NCBI GenBank assembly: GCA_018398585.1
Contig: JAGTTD010000010.1
Location: 3,241,501-3,305,500, forward strand
Length of the DNA stretch: 64,000 nt
Direction: 5' to 3'
From: Simmondsia chinensis
Taxonomy: Eukaryota > Streptophyta > Magnoliopsida > Caryophyllales > Simmondsiaceae
The position numbers and the translations under genes were made by a program. Under the pieces are notes generated by a model. It had not been told where the DNA came from and did no database searches. It saw only the letters and a list, made by a program, of their open reading frames with translations. Shown piece by piece: positions 44,801 through 57,959 of this stretch (position 1 is the first letter of the stretch; each line of letters opens with the position of its first letter).

Positions 44801-47800
44801 GTGGACTGAGGTCCCTTTAAATGGTTGCTTACTAATTTCTAATTTTCCTGGCAAGCTAGACCTGTCTATCAGCCATTTATAATTTCTCCAAATCTTTTCA
44901 GGAGATATGGATTGTGGATTGCAAGGAATCCTACTATCGTTCTATGCTTCTCAGTAGCCATTGTTCTTTTACTCTGCCTCGGTTTGCTTCGTTTCAAAGT
45001 GGAGACCCGGCCTGAGAAGGTATCTTACTGGAGTTCTAATGTATTGATACGTGTCCACATGTGAAGTTACACCATTCTCTCTCATTCTTTGCATAATGTG
45101 CTCATCTGGTGCTAACTGCCACTCATCGATCAGTGTCTTTCGTTAAGTTCAACTGTCTGCTCCCTAGTTCTTGTTTTTCTTTTTTTTGACATTGGCACAT
45201 TATATCTTGTAGCTCCCCTGGCTGCTAAGCGCGATATGTTCATTTTCATGTGTCATCCATGGTTTTAAACAGCAGTTGTGGTCACAATTGTGATGCGAAG
45301 TTGCAAAAATGGTGTGTCACTGTTCAATAAAAGAAATAGTGTCATGGACATAACATGATGGGTTGTGGCTGTCCTTGCAGGAGTTGCTTTTACAATTTTT
45401 AAGGATATTGACCCATAGTAGAGCCTTCTGGCTGCCAATGTAGCTGCGTTTTTATCACTTTTTTCTGCACTTCTCTTGCGGTGAACAATAGGTGTCTGAA
45501 ATATACATCTTGTAACAGCACCTTCTAGACATTACTAATTGTTCTTTCTTTTTCCCTCTCTGCTAATTCAATTGTTCTTTATCCCTAGAAGTCATGTTTG
45601 CCTCTATTTCTATACTGAACTGTTGCACAAATGCTAGTCTCTGTCTGATTTCAGTTCTTATGGGCGTTTATATACTTTACAATGTATGTCACTTCTGCAG
45701 ACAAGCAAATAAGCACTTGGCACCTCAAATGAATTTAGAATAATCCTTTATGCATCAGCGTTAGCATAAAGTTACATTGTGACACTTCCCCTCATGCTGC
45801 ATCTTATCTGCTATAATTGTTTGCCTGAAGGAGAAAAGATAAGGAACATCTGGTTGCTTTTGCATTCTACTTGGAAGTTTAAATTCTATTTTGTGTCTTT
45901 TCCTTCTTGCCCTTTGTCTATTGGAGTAGGATGCTCTTGGTCAGTATTCTTTCATTGAGTTATTCTGTTCATTTTAAATGTTTTGCTATCCATGCTTGGT
46001 AATGTTTGTCATACAATCTGAGACAGAAAGCTAAGAGCCAGCATAGTTGAGATCATGTTTGAATGTTTCCTCTGTCTCAGTTATGGGTAGGTCCAGGAAG
46101 TAAGGCGGCCAAAGAGAAGCACTTCTTTGACAGCCATTTAGCCCCTTTCTACAGAATCGAGCAGGTACCAGATTTCTTTCATTCACTAATCCTTGTACTT
46201 CTGTATTGTGGTTGATAGATATGTCTCAGCCTGTTTCGTTTTTGTTGTATTCTAATGTCTTAGCCTTTTCCAAAGTATCGCTTTTTTCTTTATTTATCAT
46301 TTTGCCATTGCTATCGGTTCAGTGGAATCTACAAAGATATCTCACTACTTATAGTTTGAACCCGTTGAGTCTTTTGTATATATTCGTCAGATGCCTGAGT
46401 TGATTCCTTTAGGAACATATTATATGAATCCACATGGATCAATAGGCTTTACAGTTTTGTTGCCTTGTGTGGATATGATAGTTTTTGCTTCTCTTCTCCT
46501 TAAAACATTGTATGTATGTACCAAATTGATATAAAGACTAAAAACAGATTGGCACAAAGGCTAGTTTATGTGATGTGTCTAGCGTGATACATACCATGAA
46601 TACAACTATCTCAATTTCCACAACTGCAAAAGAGAGAAAGGAAAGAAAGGAGAATATCACAAAAGTTGTTCCTCCTTTCATGTAATGATTTGTTTTTAAC
46701 GTTTCTTTGAATCCCGTTCCACCTTATGCTTTTGGATGATGGATCGTCTTTCCTCTATGCATTGAGTCATGGAGCTCCTCTTTTCCCAGGTTATATTGGC
46801 GACCTTGCCAGATCAGAAGCATGGCAAACCTTCCAGTATATTGACTGAGGATAACATTCAATTGCTCTTTGAGATACAAGAGAAGGTAATTTTGGATATT
46901 TTTTTGCTAATCTACACTAATTCAAACTGCCTTAATTATATTAAATGGTTCTTTCTCATTTATTTTCCTTGTTAATCCAAATAGTTCTTAACTGGTAGAC
47001 ATCTAACTGGATGTTTGTGATTACACGGTGACAGGTTGATGGGCTTCTTGGCAATTATTCAGGCTCTACAGTATCATTGGAGGACATCTGTTTGAAGCCT
47101 CTTGGAGAAGACTGTGCTACGCAAAGTGTTCTCCAGGTCTTAGGCTACTTTTTGATCTATGACCAAAAATCACTTTTGTCATGTTGGATCATGTAATGCT
47201 TTGATTGTTTCTTGGATTTGTCTACAAGGAACTTCTTTTTGTCTAAATTGAGGCGAAAGAACTACAACAACAAGAAGAAACCCAATCCCCCTAAGGGTTC
47301 CCGCCGAAGTAGGGTTTGGGGAGGGTGAAATGTACGTTACTTTACCTCTTGAGGGTGTTACCTTGAAGGAAGGCTATTTCTGAAGGGCCCCTAACCCCCA
47401 AAAAAGCAAAAAGTGAACAATAAAGTGAAGCAAACATGTAAATCTAAGGTGCTGTGAAGTAGCATCATTTTGCTTCTCTATTCTAAACAATTACGTTGGC
47501 TACACGTATTTTTAATCACCACTTAGTCCATCTAATGCTCTCTCATTAAGGTTTAGGTGGGTAAGATCATGTCCAATCGACTCCTCCTTAACTTTTCTTT
47601 GGTCTGGTTCAACCTCTTCAATGCGTATTATTTAATATTACGTATGTGCTCAATTAGGAAGCTGGCCAAACTTCGTTGGTTTAAACTTATTTTGGGGTGC
47701 TACTTCACCTAGAAAATCAGAAAAAATGGTTCTTATTCTCATTTTGTACCTAGGGATGGCAATGGGGCGGGTAAAACTCGTTAACCTGCCCGGTTTGGGG

Positions 47801-48795
47801 TGGGCATGGGTATAAGTGAGGTGGATAGCAGGTACAGGTTTGGTGCACCCGCCCCGTTCCCGCCACGGATATGGGGCGAGTGCGGGTATATTGTTGTAAC
47901 CGCCTTGGCCCGCCTGCTTTGTACCTGCCATACTCGCTTTATTTTGTATTTAGTTAACTTTTAAATTAAAACTTAAGTGCTTAAATTCCAACTACATAAA
48001 TTATTTATCAATGTTATAAAAAAATATGATTAAAATTTTAAAAATTGTACAACAATAATAAACCTGGTGCCTCAAGGGCTCCCGCATATGCAGGGTCCCG
48101 CGGGGGGGGGGGGGGGTGTATGAAGCCTTACTCCTTCAGAGTGCTACCCTAAAAGGAGTGTTCGGTGACCCCAGCCTGAGGAGCATAAAAGCATACAATC
48201 ATAAAGCATAAAATCATATCTAGGCTTAAGAGCATAAGAACAATGGCATAGAGCAAGCATATAGAAAGCATACAGAATGCAATAGTGAAATTTTAAAAAT
48301 AGTATTAAATAATTAGTATTGGATAATCATTTTGTACCCACGTTATGGTGGGTACGGGATGGGTAATGGATATCCGTGGATAATGGGGCGGGTATGGGTA
48401 TGTACCCCCTGGGATGGGTATGATCATTCACTTCAAACCCGCGGTGGGTATAGGTATGGATTTGGGTGGTAGATATGGGTATAGAAGAGGCATCCCCCGT
48501 ACACACCTTGCCCCATTGCCATCCCTATTTGTGCCTACCCAACCCCTCAGAGTACACATCATGATGATTATACATGTAGTTCTAATTTATATTACAAACT
48601 TATTTGATACTGTCATCTTGTTTCTCTTGAGTTTATGATGGGATTCAATTGTGTTGCCCATATGAGGTTATTAATTAGAACTTAGTGGTTTCTAAAATAT
48701 TGTGATTATTATTTGAATATTTAATCTTTGTTATTTTGTTAATAATGAAATGACAGGAAATTTGGGATGTTAAGAATAAGTTGGAAAAAGTTCTG

Positions 48796-48831
<36 letters not shown>

Positions 48832-51800
48832 TACGTTGGAAAAGTTGGATTGCTTTGAGAGATCACCCAAAGTCGAAGTTCCTTTATTTCAAATTTCTGA
48901 GCTTGAAATAATTGCCGCCATCAATATTGACTATTTTCTTTATATCCTGACAGTATTACAAGATGGATCCTGATAATTATGATGAATATGGCGGACTTGA
49001 CCATGCTGTTTATTGCTTTCAGGTGAATTTCTCATGAACAAATGTTCATAGCAATAGTACATTTGATGAGTTATCTCTTACTGTTACTCATAGTTGGTTT
49101 TTCCTCAAGAAGTTAAGCTGCTGATAAACGGCTGAACTTTCCCAGGGATTTTGGCTCTGCATGACAAATTGGTAGTATAATGTGCATTTTAACGTGTTCA
49201 ATATCCCATCTCATACATGTTCTCTATTATAACATTCACTTAGTTACCTTTCTTTCTGAATCATCCTTCTTTCACCTTTTTCTGTTACTATATCTCTATA
49301 AAAATGAATCTAAAGACTGCTAATAATTGAGCACTTTTTATTTTATTTTATTTCTTATTTTAGATATCTGCAGACTCATTTTTGGACATAGTAAGATCTT
49401 TTACTCTATGCTCTTGGAGATTTTTTTCATGTAATTTGGCTCACTGATTTATACCAATGAGAGTAGAATAATTAATCAAGTTATCTTCTTGCGGGTTAGC
49501 TAAATAAATATCACCACTGCTTGTATTATGATAGCATCTGCATCTTAAGCATATGTTGACGTTTGTTGATTGTGCATATCTTGTCTAGCATTTTACAACT
49601 GCAGATACTTGTATGAGTGCATTTAAGGCGCCACTTGATCCAAGCACCATATTGGGGGGGTTTTCGGGCAACAACTATACGGAGGTATTTTAAATTTGAC
49701 ATCCTGGTTATTGTTTGCACAATTCCCAAGTATGCACTAACCTTATGATGCTATCAAAATGTCAGGCTTCTGCCCTCGTAGTAACCTATCCGGTTAATAA
49801 TATGGTAGATGAAACAAGTGATGCAAATGGGAAGGCTGTAGCATGGGAAAGAGCTTTCATCAAGTTGGCAAAGGTTTGTGTGATTCTACTAACTAGTCTG
49901 TTGCTTATACCCAAACAAAGGTTGCTCGTAATAGATTTTGAGTGAGCCTTATGCATATGACTGTTGCATGACGGTGCTTTTACAATATCCTCTAAAATGC
50001 AAATATATTATATTTTATTCCCTGAAATTATTGATAAATGTGTTTATATTTTAAGAGCTATCGAGTTATAAAAATTAATGATTGTAAGGCTATTATTTAA
50101 AATTTGCCAACATAAGTTTTAAAAGCAACTTATGTTCCACGGGATGCGGCCACTACAACGTGTTATGTAAGGTTTGCGACTTCCTGCTTCCGCTCACAAT
50201 ATGGTTCCATGCTTATACCTGCCGTAGACTATTTGCTTCACCAAAAGGTTAATGGTTGCCTGATTGCTGTATAGTGGATTCACCAGTGCCTTTGCTCAGC
50301 TTTGCCAATTTGCTTCTTCTACAAAAGAAGCATTGACAGATCAAAGAGGTGACATGTGGCACTGTCCTACCATGACCGTCTTTGCTTTTTGGACCGCCTG
50401 TCCATATCATTTGCAGTGGTGAAGTTCACTTATTTTATGAATACATGTGCTTGCTAATGAAGTATTTATACGTTAACAGGAGGAGCTGTTGCCAATGGTG
50501 CAGTCAAGAAATCTCTCCTTATCATTTTCTTCTGAAAGCTCAATTGAGGATGAACTGAAAAGAGAGAGTAATGCTGATGTCCTAACAATTTTAGTAAGTA
50601 ATTTGACAACCGATGTTTGCACCAGATTCAGCTTGCAGTTGTCTTCCGAATTCAGAAAAATCCTGTAATATTTGACTAAAATTTCTTATTTGTTTAATTT
50701 GTCAGATAAGCTATCTTGTGATGTTTGCGTACATATCATTGACCCTGGGAGACGGGATTCGCTCACATCTTTATATTTCATCCAAGGTAGACTTCGCCTT
50801 TTTACGCTTCTTCACTTGAGTTGATTCTCCTTCTACTCTGGACCCCTTGAGTTCTGCTTAAGGTTTTGCCCCATTCATGGTTTCACGAAGCTCGTTCATA
50901 TATATACAATCAATTTTTCACCTTGGCGGGGTTCCATGATCAAAAAGTAAACAATCCTTGCAACATCTGCAGTTCATGTCAAAATAAAGTGGCATTCCCT
51001 GGCCTTGACTTAGGTGCTTTTAATATGGGTTGCTTTTGTCTCATTATTTTCAATTGAAAGCTTATGGATAATTGGACTGCTGACAAGGCCAGTAATTATG
51101 TTGTTTCTGCAGGTTTTACTTGGACTTTCAGGAGTAGTTCTTGTTGTTATTTCTGTTCTTGGTTCAGTTGGTTTCTTCAGTGCCCTTGGAGTGAAGTCTA
51201 CCTTAATCATCATGGAAGTCATTCCTTTCCTTGTTTTGGCTGTAAGTTATTGACCTTCTGCATCGTATATTGATTTGGAGCCTCAAGAAAGTTTAATTTT
51301 TTCCCCTTCTAAATTAAATTTTTTTTGTGCACTGTCCTAAATTTTAGTTGGGCAAGTAGATATGATGGTTATTTCAACAAGCATCTTAGTTGTTCCTAAG
51401 AGGGCCAATGTAGCCGTCAATCAGTATTGTGGGCCAAATTTATTTAAGAAGTTCTTCCTATATAGGTGAAAGATGAGGAGATATCCATCATAGAAGCATG
51501 ATCTTAGCATAATGACAATTAACTTTCAACTTCGTTTTGTATCACTGTACAATTGTGATAATCACTTTCTTTTTCATGAGCATGCAATGCTAAGTGAAAG
51601 AAGAATCTGGGTTTTAATTAACAGGCGTTCTTTGAAAGGTACAGAGAAGGTTCATGGTCTGGTTGACTTCCGTTTGAGCAAATTTAGTTTCTTCAGGTGT
51701 TTAGCTGGAGACCTACTTCCCGAGTTATTCACTCTTTTATCATTCTTTATCAGGTTGGAGTGGATAACATGTGCATATTGGTACACGCTGCAAAACGACA

Positions 51801-54800
51801 ACCATTGGATTTACCAATGGAATTACGAATTGCTAGTGCCCTTGTTCAAGTTGGACCTTCCATAACGCTTGCTAGTTTGTCTGAGGTCCTGGCATTTGCA
51901 GTAGGGAGTTTCATTTCAATGCCAGCCTGCCGCGTTTTTTCCATGTTTGCCGGTCTGGTTTTCTTTTTCTTCTATTTAATTGATAAGTTCATGTAGAATT
52001 CTTCTTGAATTTATGAGCAATTTGTCCCCATTTATGCAGCTCTGGCTGTCCTGCTGGACTTCTTTCTACAGCTTAGCGCTTTCGTCGCACTAATAGTTTT
52101 GGACTTCAAAAGAGCTGAAGATAACAGGATTGACTGTTTCCCATGCATTAAAGCTTCTTCAAATCTTGTCGACTCCAGTGGTCTGTTGCACGCTGTTCCT
52201 TCACATTTCTGATATACTGATATGGTTACTTTTAGAGTCCAGTTTTGCTACTAGGTTGCATTTGTACTTTCCTGCTCAGGTAATTTTCTGTTTTTTAGGT
52301 ATCAATCGGAGAAGCCCAGGATTGCTCACCCGATACATGAAGGTAGGGTTGATATTTTGGGGTTCATATCATGGTTATGTTGGCTTGTTTGAAGAACCTG
52401 TATAAAAAGTTCAGAACCGCAGCCAAGGGAAAAGAGGCTTGGCATGCTACCTCTTTGACTTCTCATTTTCATCAAATAGATTGATGAAGCAGTTGATATT
52501 AGTTGTTGACTAAAAACTGATTGTTTGACTATGGAAATTAGCGTACATTCAGTGTGACAGAAAAAGGTGGGCATTTTTCTGCTCTCCTGTTTTCTAATTC
52601 AGGGAACAATATGTGAGTTTATTTCTTGAGTGGAATATGAAGATTAATATGCAGAGTTGAGCAGATATTCTGTATTTTCATGTGGTGTTAATCAATTATG
52701 GGGTCTTTTAAATACCAATGAACTCAGTCTTCTCTGGCCCTGGATAATAGAAGAACCCGAGAAGATTTGAGTACCTGATCTTTAAACATGATCTGTGAAC
52801 GGTGACAGTGAAAGGGTGAAACAGAAATAAAACTATTGACCTTACTGCAGATAATTAGCTTATAATTCCCTTTTTGTGAATTTTTCAGCTTGAGGTTATA
52901 ATTAGTTTTGTGTCGATTCTTTTAGTGTTGGTTGACACTGCTTTTCAAGCCATTGTTACTGGGAATGATGGGTGGATCTGAATGCCGCTCTTTGCCATTT
53001 CGGCCTTATAAAGATAAGCATGAAAAATAATCGTAGAATGATCTAGGACATAAAATTCTGTAACTTACAGAAAGACTGGCATACAGTAAGGAATATGCTA
53101 TAGGAGAAAAAATATGTGGGTCAATATAGGGTTGTGTTTTGCATGTGTTCTTCTTTTCTAGTCCTAGACATTGTTGTTCTATAATTGTGCTGAGTCTTTT
53201 CTTTTCGTTGCAGGAAGTTCATGCACCTGTACTTCTGCACTGGGGAGTTAAAGTAGTAGTTGTGGCTGTATTTGCTGCTTTCACATTAGCAAGCATTGTA
53301 AGTTCCCGTTAAAGCTCAAAATGTATATCCCTTGCTTATCCACTTCATTGGGAAACCCATATTCTATTCATCTTTTTCTCGTCTGTTAAGGCATTATGCA
53401 CAAGGATTGTACCTGGCTTGGAGCAAAAGATTGCTCTTCCACGGGACTCGTATCTCCAGGTTTGTCCTGTTGTATAGGATTCCTTTTTTTTTGTGATCCT
53501 TATGGTCATATTCCTTGGTTTTTGGTGCCACAGTATCCCATTTTGTTCTTGCTTAAAAGGCGACTTCATATTTTCTGCAGGGTTATTTCAACAATATTTC
53601 AGAACATCTGAGAGTTGGACCCCCTCTATATTTTGTAGTGCAAGACTATAATTACAGGTGTCTCTCTGCATTAATGTTCTTTTTCATCTTTTGAATTATG
53701 TTGAGAACTTCACATATGAGTAAAGTTAAATATCCATATTGAAGTTGTGACATTAAAGAGATCATCATATAAAATTGATGTGCTACTGTACCTAATGCCA
53801 CTTGATTTTAGGATGGAATCCCACTTGAGTTTACTTGTCGACCTTGTGGGTCGGCCCTAAGGATCTGTCGCATTTAATAAATTCTAAGATAGTAAAGATT
53901 CTTAGGGCAGAAAGTTTGCTATCAAACTGAATAGTATCTGCTGTCTATCTTGTGATTCTTAACATGATCTTGGGTAAATGCCTACAAGGAACCAAACTTA
54001 CACCTTAGCTTGCATAGTTGAAGAGTGTTTTTGGATGATGATCATGCATGCTTGCCTCATAGAGTGTGTTCTCTCTCTCTCTCCCCCCTGCCCTCTGTGT
54101 TTCTGTTTTTCCTTTACAGTTGGTATGCGTGGTTATGCATATGTGCACGTGTATGTGGGCATGTGGATGTGCTGCTGTTCGAGTGTGTCAAGGCATGTGG
54201 TTGCATGCCGACCACCTAGTTACTTTCAGTGGCTTGCTTGTTATTTTGAAACCCTTATTTTTAGTGATGTAGCTTAACTTTGTGATGTTGATTTAGTAAC
54301 ATTAAATTCTGTCTCAGCTCTGAATCAAGACATACAAATCAGTTATGTTCCATCAGCAAGTGTGATTCAAACTCACTTTTAAATGAGGTAAATTTCTGTG
54401 TAGACCCTTCTTTTGAATGAAGTGATATACTCCTTGCGTTGCCCTTGAAATCCCTACAATGAAGTGCAGTTCGGCAAAGACTATAGCCGGAGTATATTTT
54501 ATGCATATGATCCCTGAAATGGTTATCTGATTCACTCATGGAAGGTTTCTTGGCACTATGATATATTTCATCTGAGCGAAGTTTCTTGTTAGGTGCATGT
54601 TGCTAGTTAAATTTCATCTGAATTTATTGCACTGGGTCTTCTTATAAATCTTCTGATCTGTCACATAATTTATATTACTCTTGCAAATAGTTTTGCACTG
54701 CTACTTCCATTTGCACTGATAGTCTTCAAACTCAGCTGTAAATCTGCAAAATTGTTTGGTATCTCTCTCTTGTTTCTTTCTTAGTTCTGGTATGCTGCCC

Positions 54801-57800
54801 ATTGGTAGTTCTGTTTTGTAGTGCGTGATTTGTTCAATTGACTTGCTCATGTTTTCCTTTATCTTGGCACAGATATCTAGAGCATCCTTGATGCCAGAAT
54901 CGAGCTACATTGCCAAGCCTGCAGCTTCATGGCTTGATGACTTTCTGGTTTGGTTATCGCCTGAAGCTTTTGGCTGTTGTCGGAAGTTCATAAATGGCAG
55001 TTATTGCCCACCTGATGATCAGGTTTTTGTTTTCTTCACCCTTATGATATGGACATTTAATGCATTTTATGCTATGTTCAAGTTCAAGCCTTTGAATGTC
55101 ATGGTTTTAATTGCTATCTTGTCCAGTGGCACGCGATGGATCCCGTTTCTTGTGGGATGCTGTAACGATAGAACTAAATCGCGGTTCACAGTGGCTTAGC
55201 AATTAAGGTCGTGACCATGTAATGGGTCTCGACAATTGCGTTGGATATTCTTCTGGAACATAAGTTGTTCTAGGCCTTAAATTTATAAAATTCAAATGAA
55301 TAGTCATACAATCATCAACTTTTGTGCCCCTTTTTTTGATCCATTTGTACCCCTTTTGATTGTTTTTAGCATATAAACACATTGTTAAATATGCTTTAGT
55401 AAATACAAATATGTGCATTATGGAGGCTGTTATAAAAGTACTGTTACAAATGGCTAATCACACAATAACTAGCTTAAAATCCATAATGTGCCGGTCAATG
55501 CTTTATGTAATGGTTTTATTTGCAACTTAAAGCCATTACTTCGAGTAAGCGCCATTATTTACATGAGATACATCTTTTTTGTGGATGCGCTGCATTTCAA
55601 TACTTAATCTAAGAGACGTCAGTGCTCATGCTTCTGCTTAAGTTTCTGAGTTTTGTTCCATCCCTGCACTCATATTTGGTTTAACATCATCTCAAGAAAG
55701 CTTTCATTTCTATCTTTGACAACTTATATCGCTGTCTATATTCTTGAAATTATCTGCTCCATTCTTCCTGCTAAGTTTAGTTGTTTTTATTCTTTTTTCC
55801 ATGCAGCCTCCCTGCTGTTCCCCGGACGAGGGTTCTTGTGGTTTTGGAGGGGTTTGCAAAGACTGCACAACTGTACTACATCTCCACCTTGTTCTGTTTG
55901 TAGTTTTTATTCCTTGTTTTGCTAGTCACATCTTAATACTCTGAGGGCTTTTTCATGACAATCTTTGGAAATTTTACAGTGCTTTCGCCACTCAGACTTG
56001 GTTAATGATCGCCCTTCAACTACACAGTTCAGGGAAAAGCTTCCATGGTTTCTCAATGCATTGCCCTCTGCTGATTGTGCCAAGGGGGGATATGGTGCTT
56101 ACACCAACAGCTTGGACTTGAGCAGTATGTAAAATAATTTATCTTTTATTTTTCATATTTGTACTGTCTTTGCAATCAAAGTGGGCTTTTAATATATGTC
56201 TTTATAGTCTATGATATATTTATGTGATGTGATATAAGAGTACTAAGAAGTTGAATTTGAAATATTCTGAGTTGGTAAGCTTACTGTCAGGTTTTGAGAG
56301 AGGTGTTATACGAGCATCTGAGTTTCGCACTTATCACACTCCAGTTAACAAACAGGTATATGTTTGTCTGCAGTGCGCAATGGTTTTTTTTTTTTTTTTT
56401 TTTTTTTTTTGGGGGGGGGGGGGGGGAGGCGGGGGGATTTTTGCTGCGTAATCTTAATGCTCATGATCCCTTTTTTCCTGATCTGTTGTTACTCATTGCA
56501 GAGTGATTATGTTAATGCGCTACGTGCAGCTCGAGAGTTTAGTTCAAGGGTTTCTGATTCACTGAAGGTATGGCCATAGTTACTTTAACTCTCCCTTCTA
56601 CTTTAAAGTACTTTTTTTGGATAACGCTACTTGAACACTGGTATAACACTTGCGCACTTCAAATTAGAGCACAAACATAGAAAATGGTCTTTAAAAAGTA
56701 GTTCAATTTAACCTAGGCATGTGTGCCCATAGTTCTATAACAAGTAAAAAAAGAGTGGATCAACCTTTTGGTATAGAACCCAGATGGTTCAAATTTCGTA
56801 TTCTCGATTGTGCATGAAGTTTTCCGTGTTGACTTGAAATTTTTCTTTGTCATTGACTTTCTATTGTTGTTGTAATCACTTTTGTTTGATTGTGCAGATG
56901 GATATTTTCCCATATTCGGTTTTCTATATTTTCTTTGAGCAGTATTTGGACATATGGACTACTGCTTTGGTCAACATTGCAATTGCACTTGGTAAGTGTT
57001 TTATGTATGATTAATATCGTATTACATGTTTTTGCTTGCTTCTAAGATGAGATGCATAACATTTCTGTGGACTGTTGCTGCTTGAGCTGTCATATTAAGT
57101 TGCTCTACTGCAGGGGCATGTTACCTGCTATACCTTCATAACATTAGTAGGCATTTATAGTATTGGTTTCTTTTTGTAGTTTCTTGTTTTTGAGAAACTA
57201 AAAACCTAGTTTTTAAAGTGATTATTTCTTGCCTTTGGTTTTATTTTATTTATTTATTTTTTTTTTTTTTGCGCTTAAGTTTTCAATCAAACTTGGAAGG
57301 AACTCTATTAAAAAAAAAAAAAGAAAAAAATGAAAAGAAAGAAAAAATGTTTTCAAAATCGTTTTTAGTTTCTAAAGAGCCAAAAATTGCAAACAAAAAA
57401 CAATGTAAGACAACCCTTAACTTATTCAAAACCATTATAAACATACATACATACTTACATACATACATATGTATATGTGCGCGTGTATAAAAAGTGATGA
57501 CTAAATTGCAAATAAATTGATAATATATTACTTTTCTAATTACTTCATTTGTGATTTAGTATCTTATCGTTCCATCTACATTTTTTCATTGTAATATAGT
57601 GTCTTTCTTTGTATTTCGACTTTCTTATCCGTTACATCATTCTACAGGTGCTGTATTCATCGTGTGCCTAATTATTACATCCAGGTTTATTCTTGAACCC
57701 TTATTAATTTCCATCAATTACTTTTTTCTTTTGTAAGTTCACATAATTTAACCTTAATTGCTTCTTCTCTGCTTGTGAATTGCAGCTTATGGAGTTCTGC

Positions 57801-57913
57801 AATCATTTTCCTGGTTTTAGCCATGATTGTGGTTGACCTCCTGGTGTGTTATTTTCCTTAAAAGTTATGCTGTTTCTATAATGCATAATTGCTAGCCGCC
57901 TACCTTAACATGC

Positions 57914-57959
<46 letters not shown>

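Larger units (their letters stand above)
44732..50593 (+). other. NPC1: NPC1 exons 9-17: TM2 and middle lumenal domain
   Basis: Exons: 44732-44793, 44902-45019, 46081-46164, 46790-46885, 47035-47136, 48954-49022, 49589-49684, 49766-49873, 50480-50593. TM2 is [20 protein letters not shown] (about 370-390), followed by [15 protein letters not shown] and the lumenal domain with [15 protein letters not shown] and [12 protein letters not shown]. Confidence 0.92.
53391..56991 (+). other. NPC1: NPC1 exons 24-32: C-terminal lumenal Cys-rich domain
   Basis: Exons: 53391-53459, 53581-53657, 54318-54387, 54873-55022, 55807-55872, 55980-56124, 56291-56355, 56502-56567, 56898-56991. Includes [51 protein letters not shown] and [11 protein letters not shown], ending at the [17 protein letters not shown] transition to the membrane. 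Confidence 0.92.

Noticed and set aside
54066..54272. Overlapping frames of 64-99 codons around a CT/GT-rich stretch
   Set aside because: Lies in NPC1 intron 25; low-complexity, several frames open at once.
55807..55872. Cys-rich [16 protein letters not shown] as a small secreted peptide gene
   Set aside because: Joins in frame with exons 27 and 29 of NPC1 and matches the C-terminal lumenal Cys-rich region.
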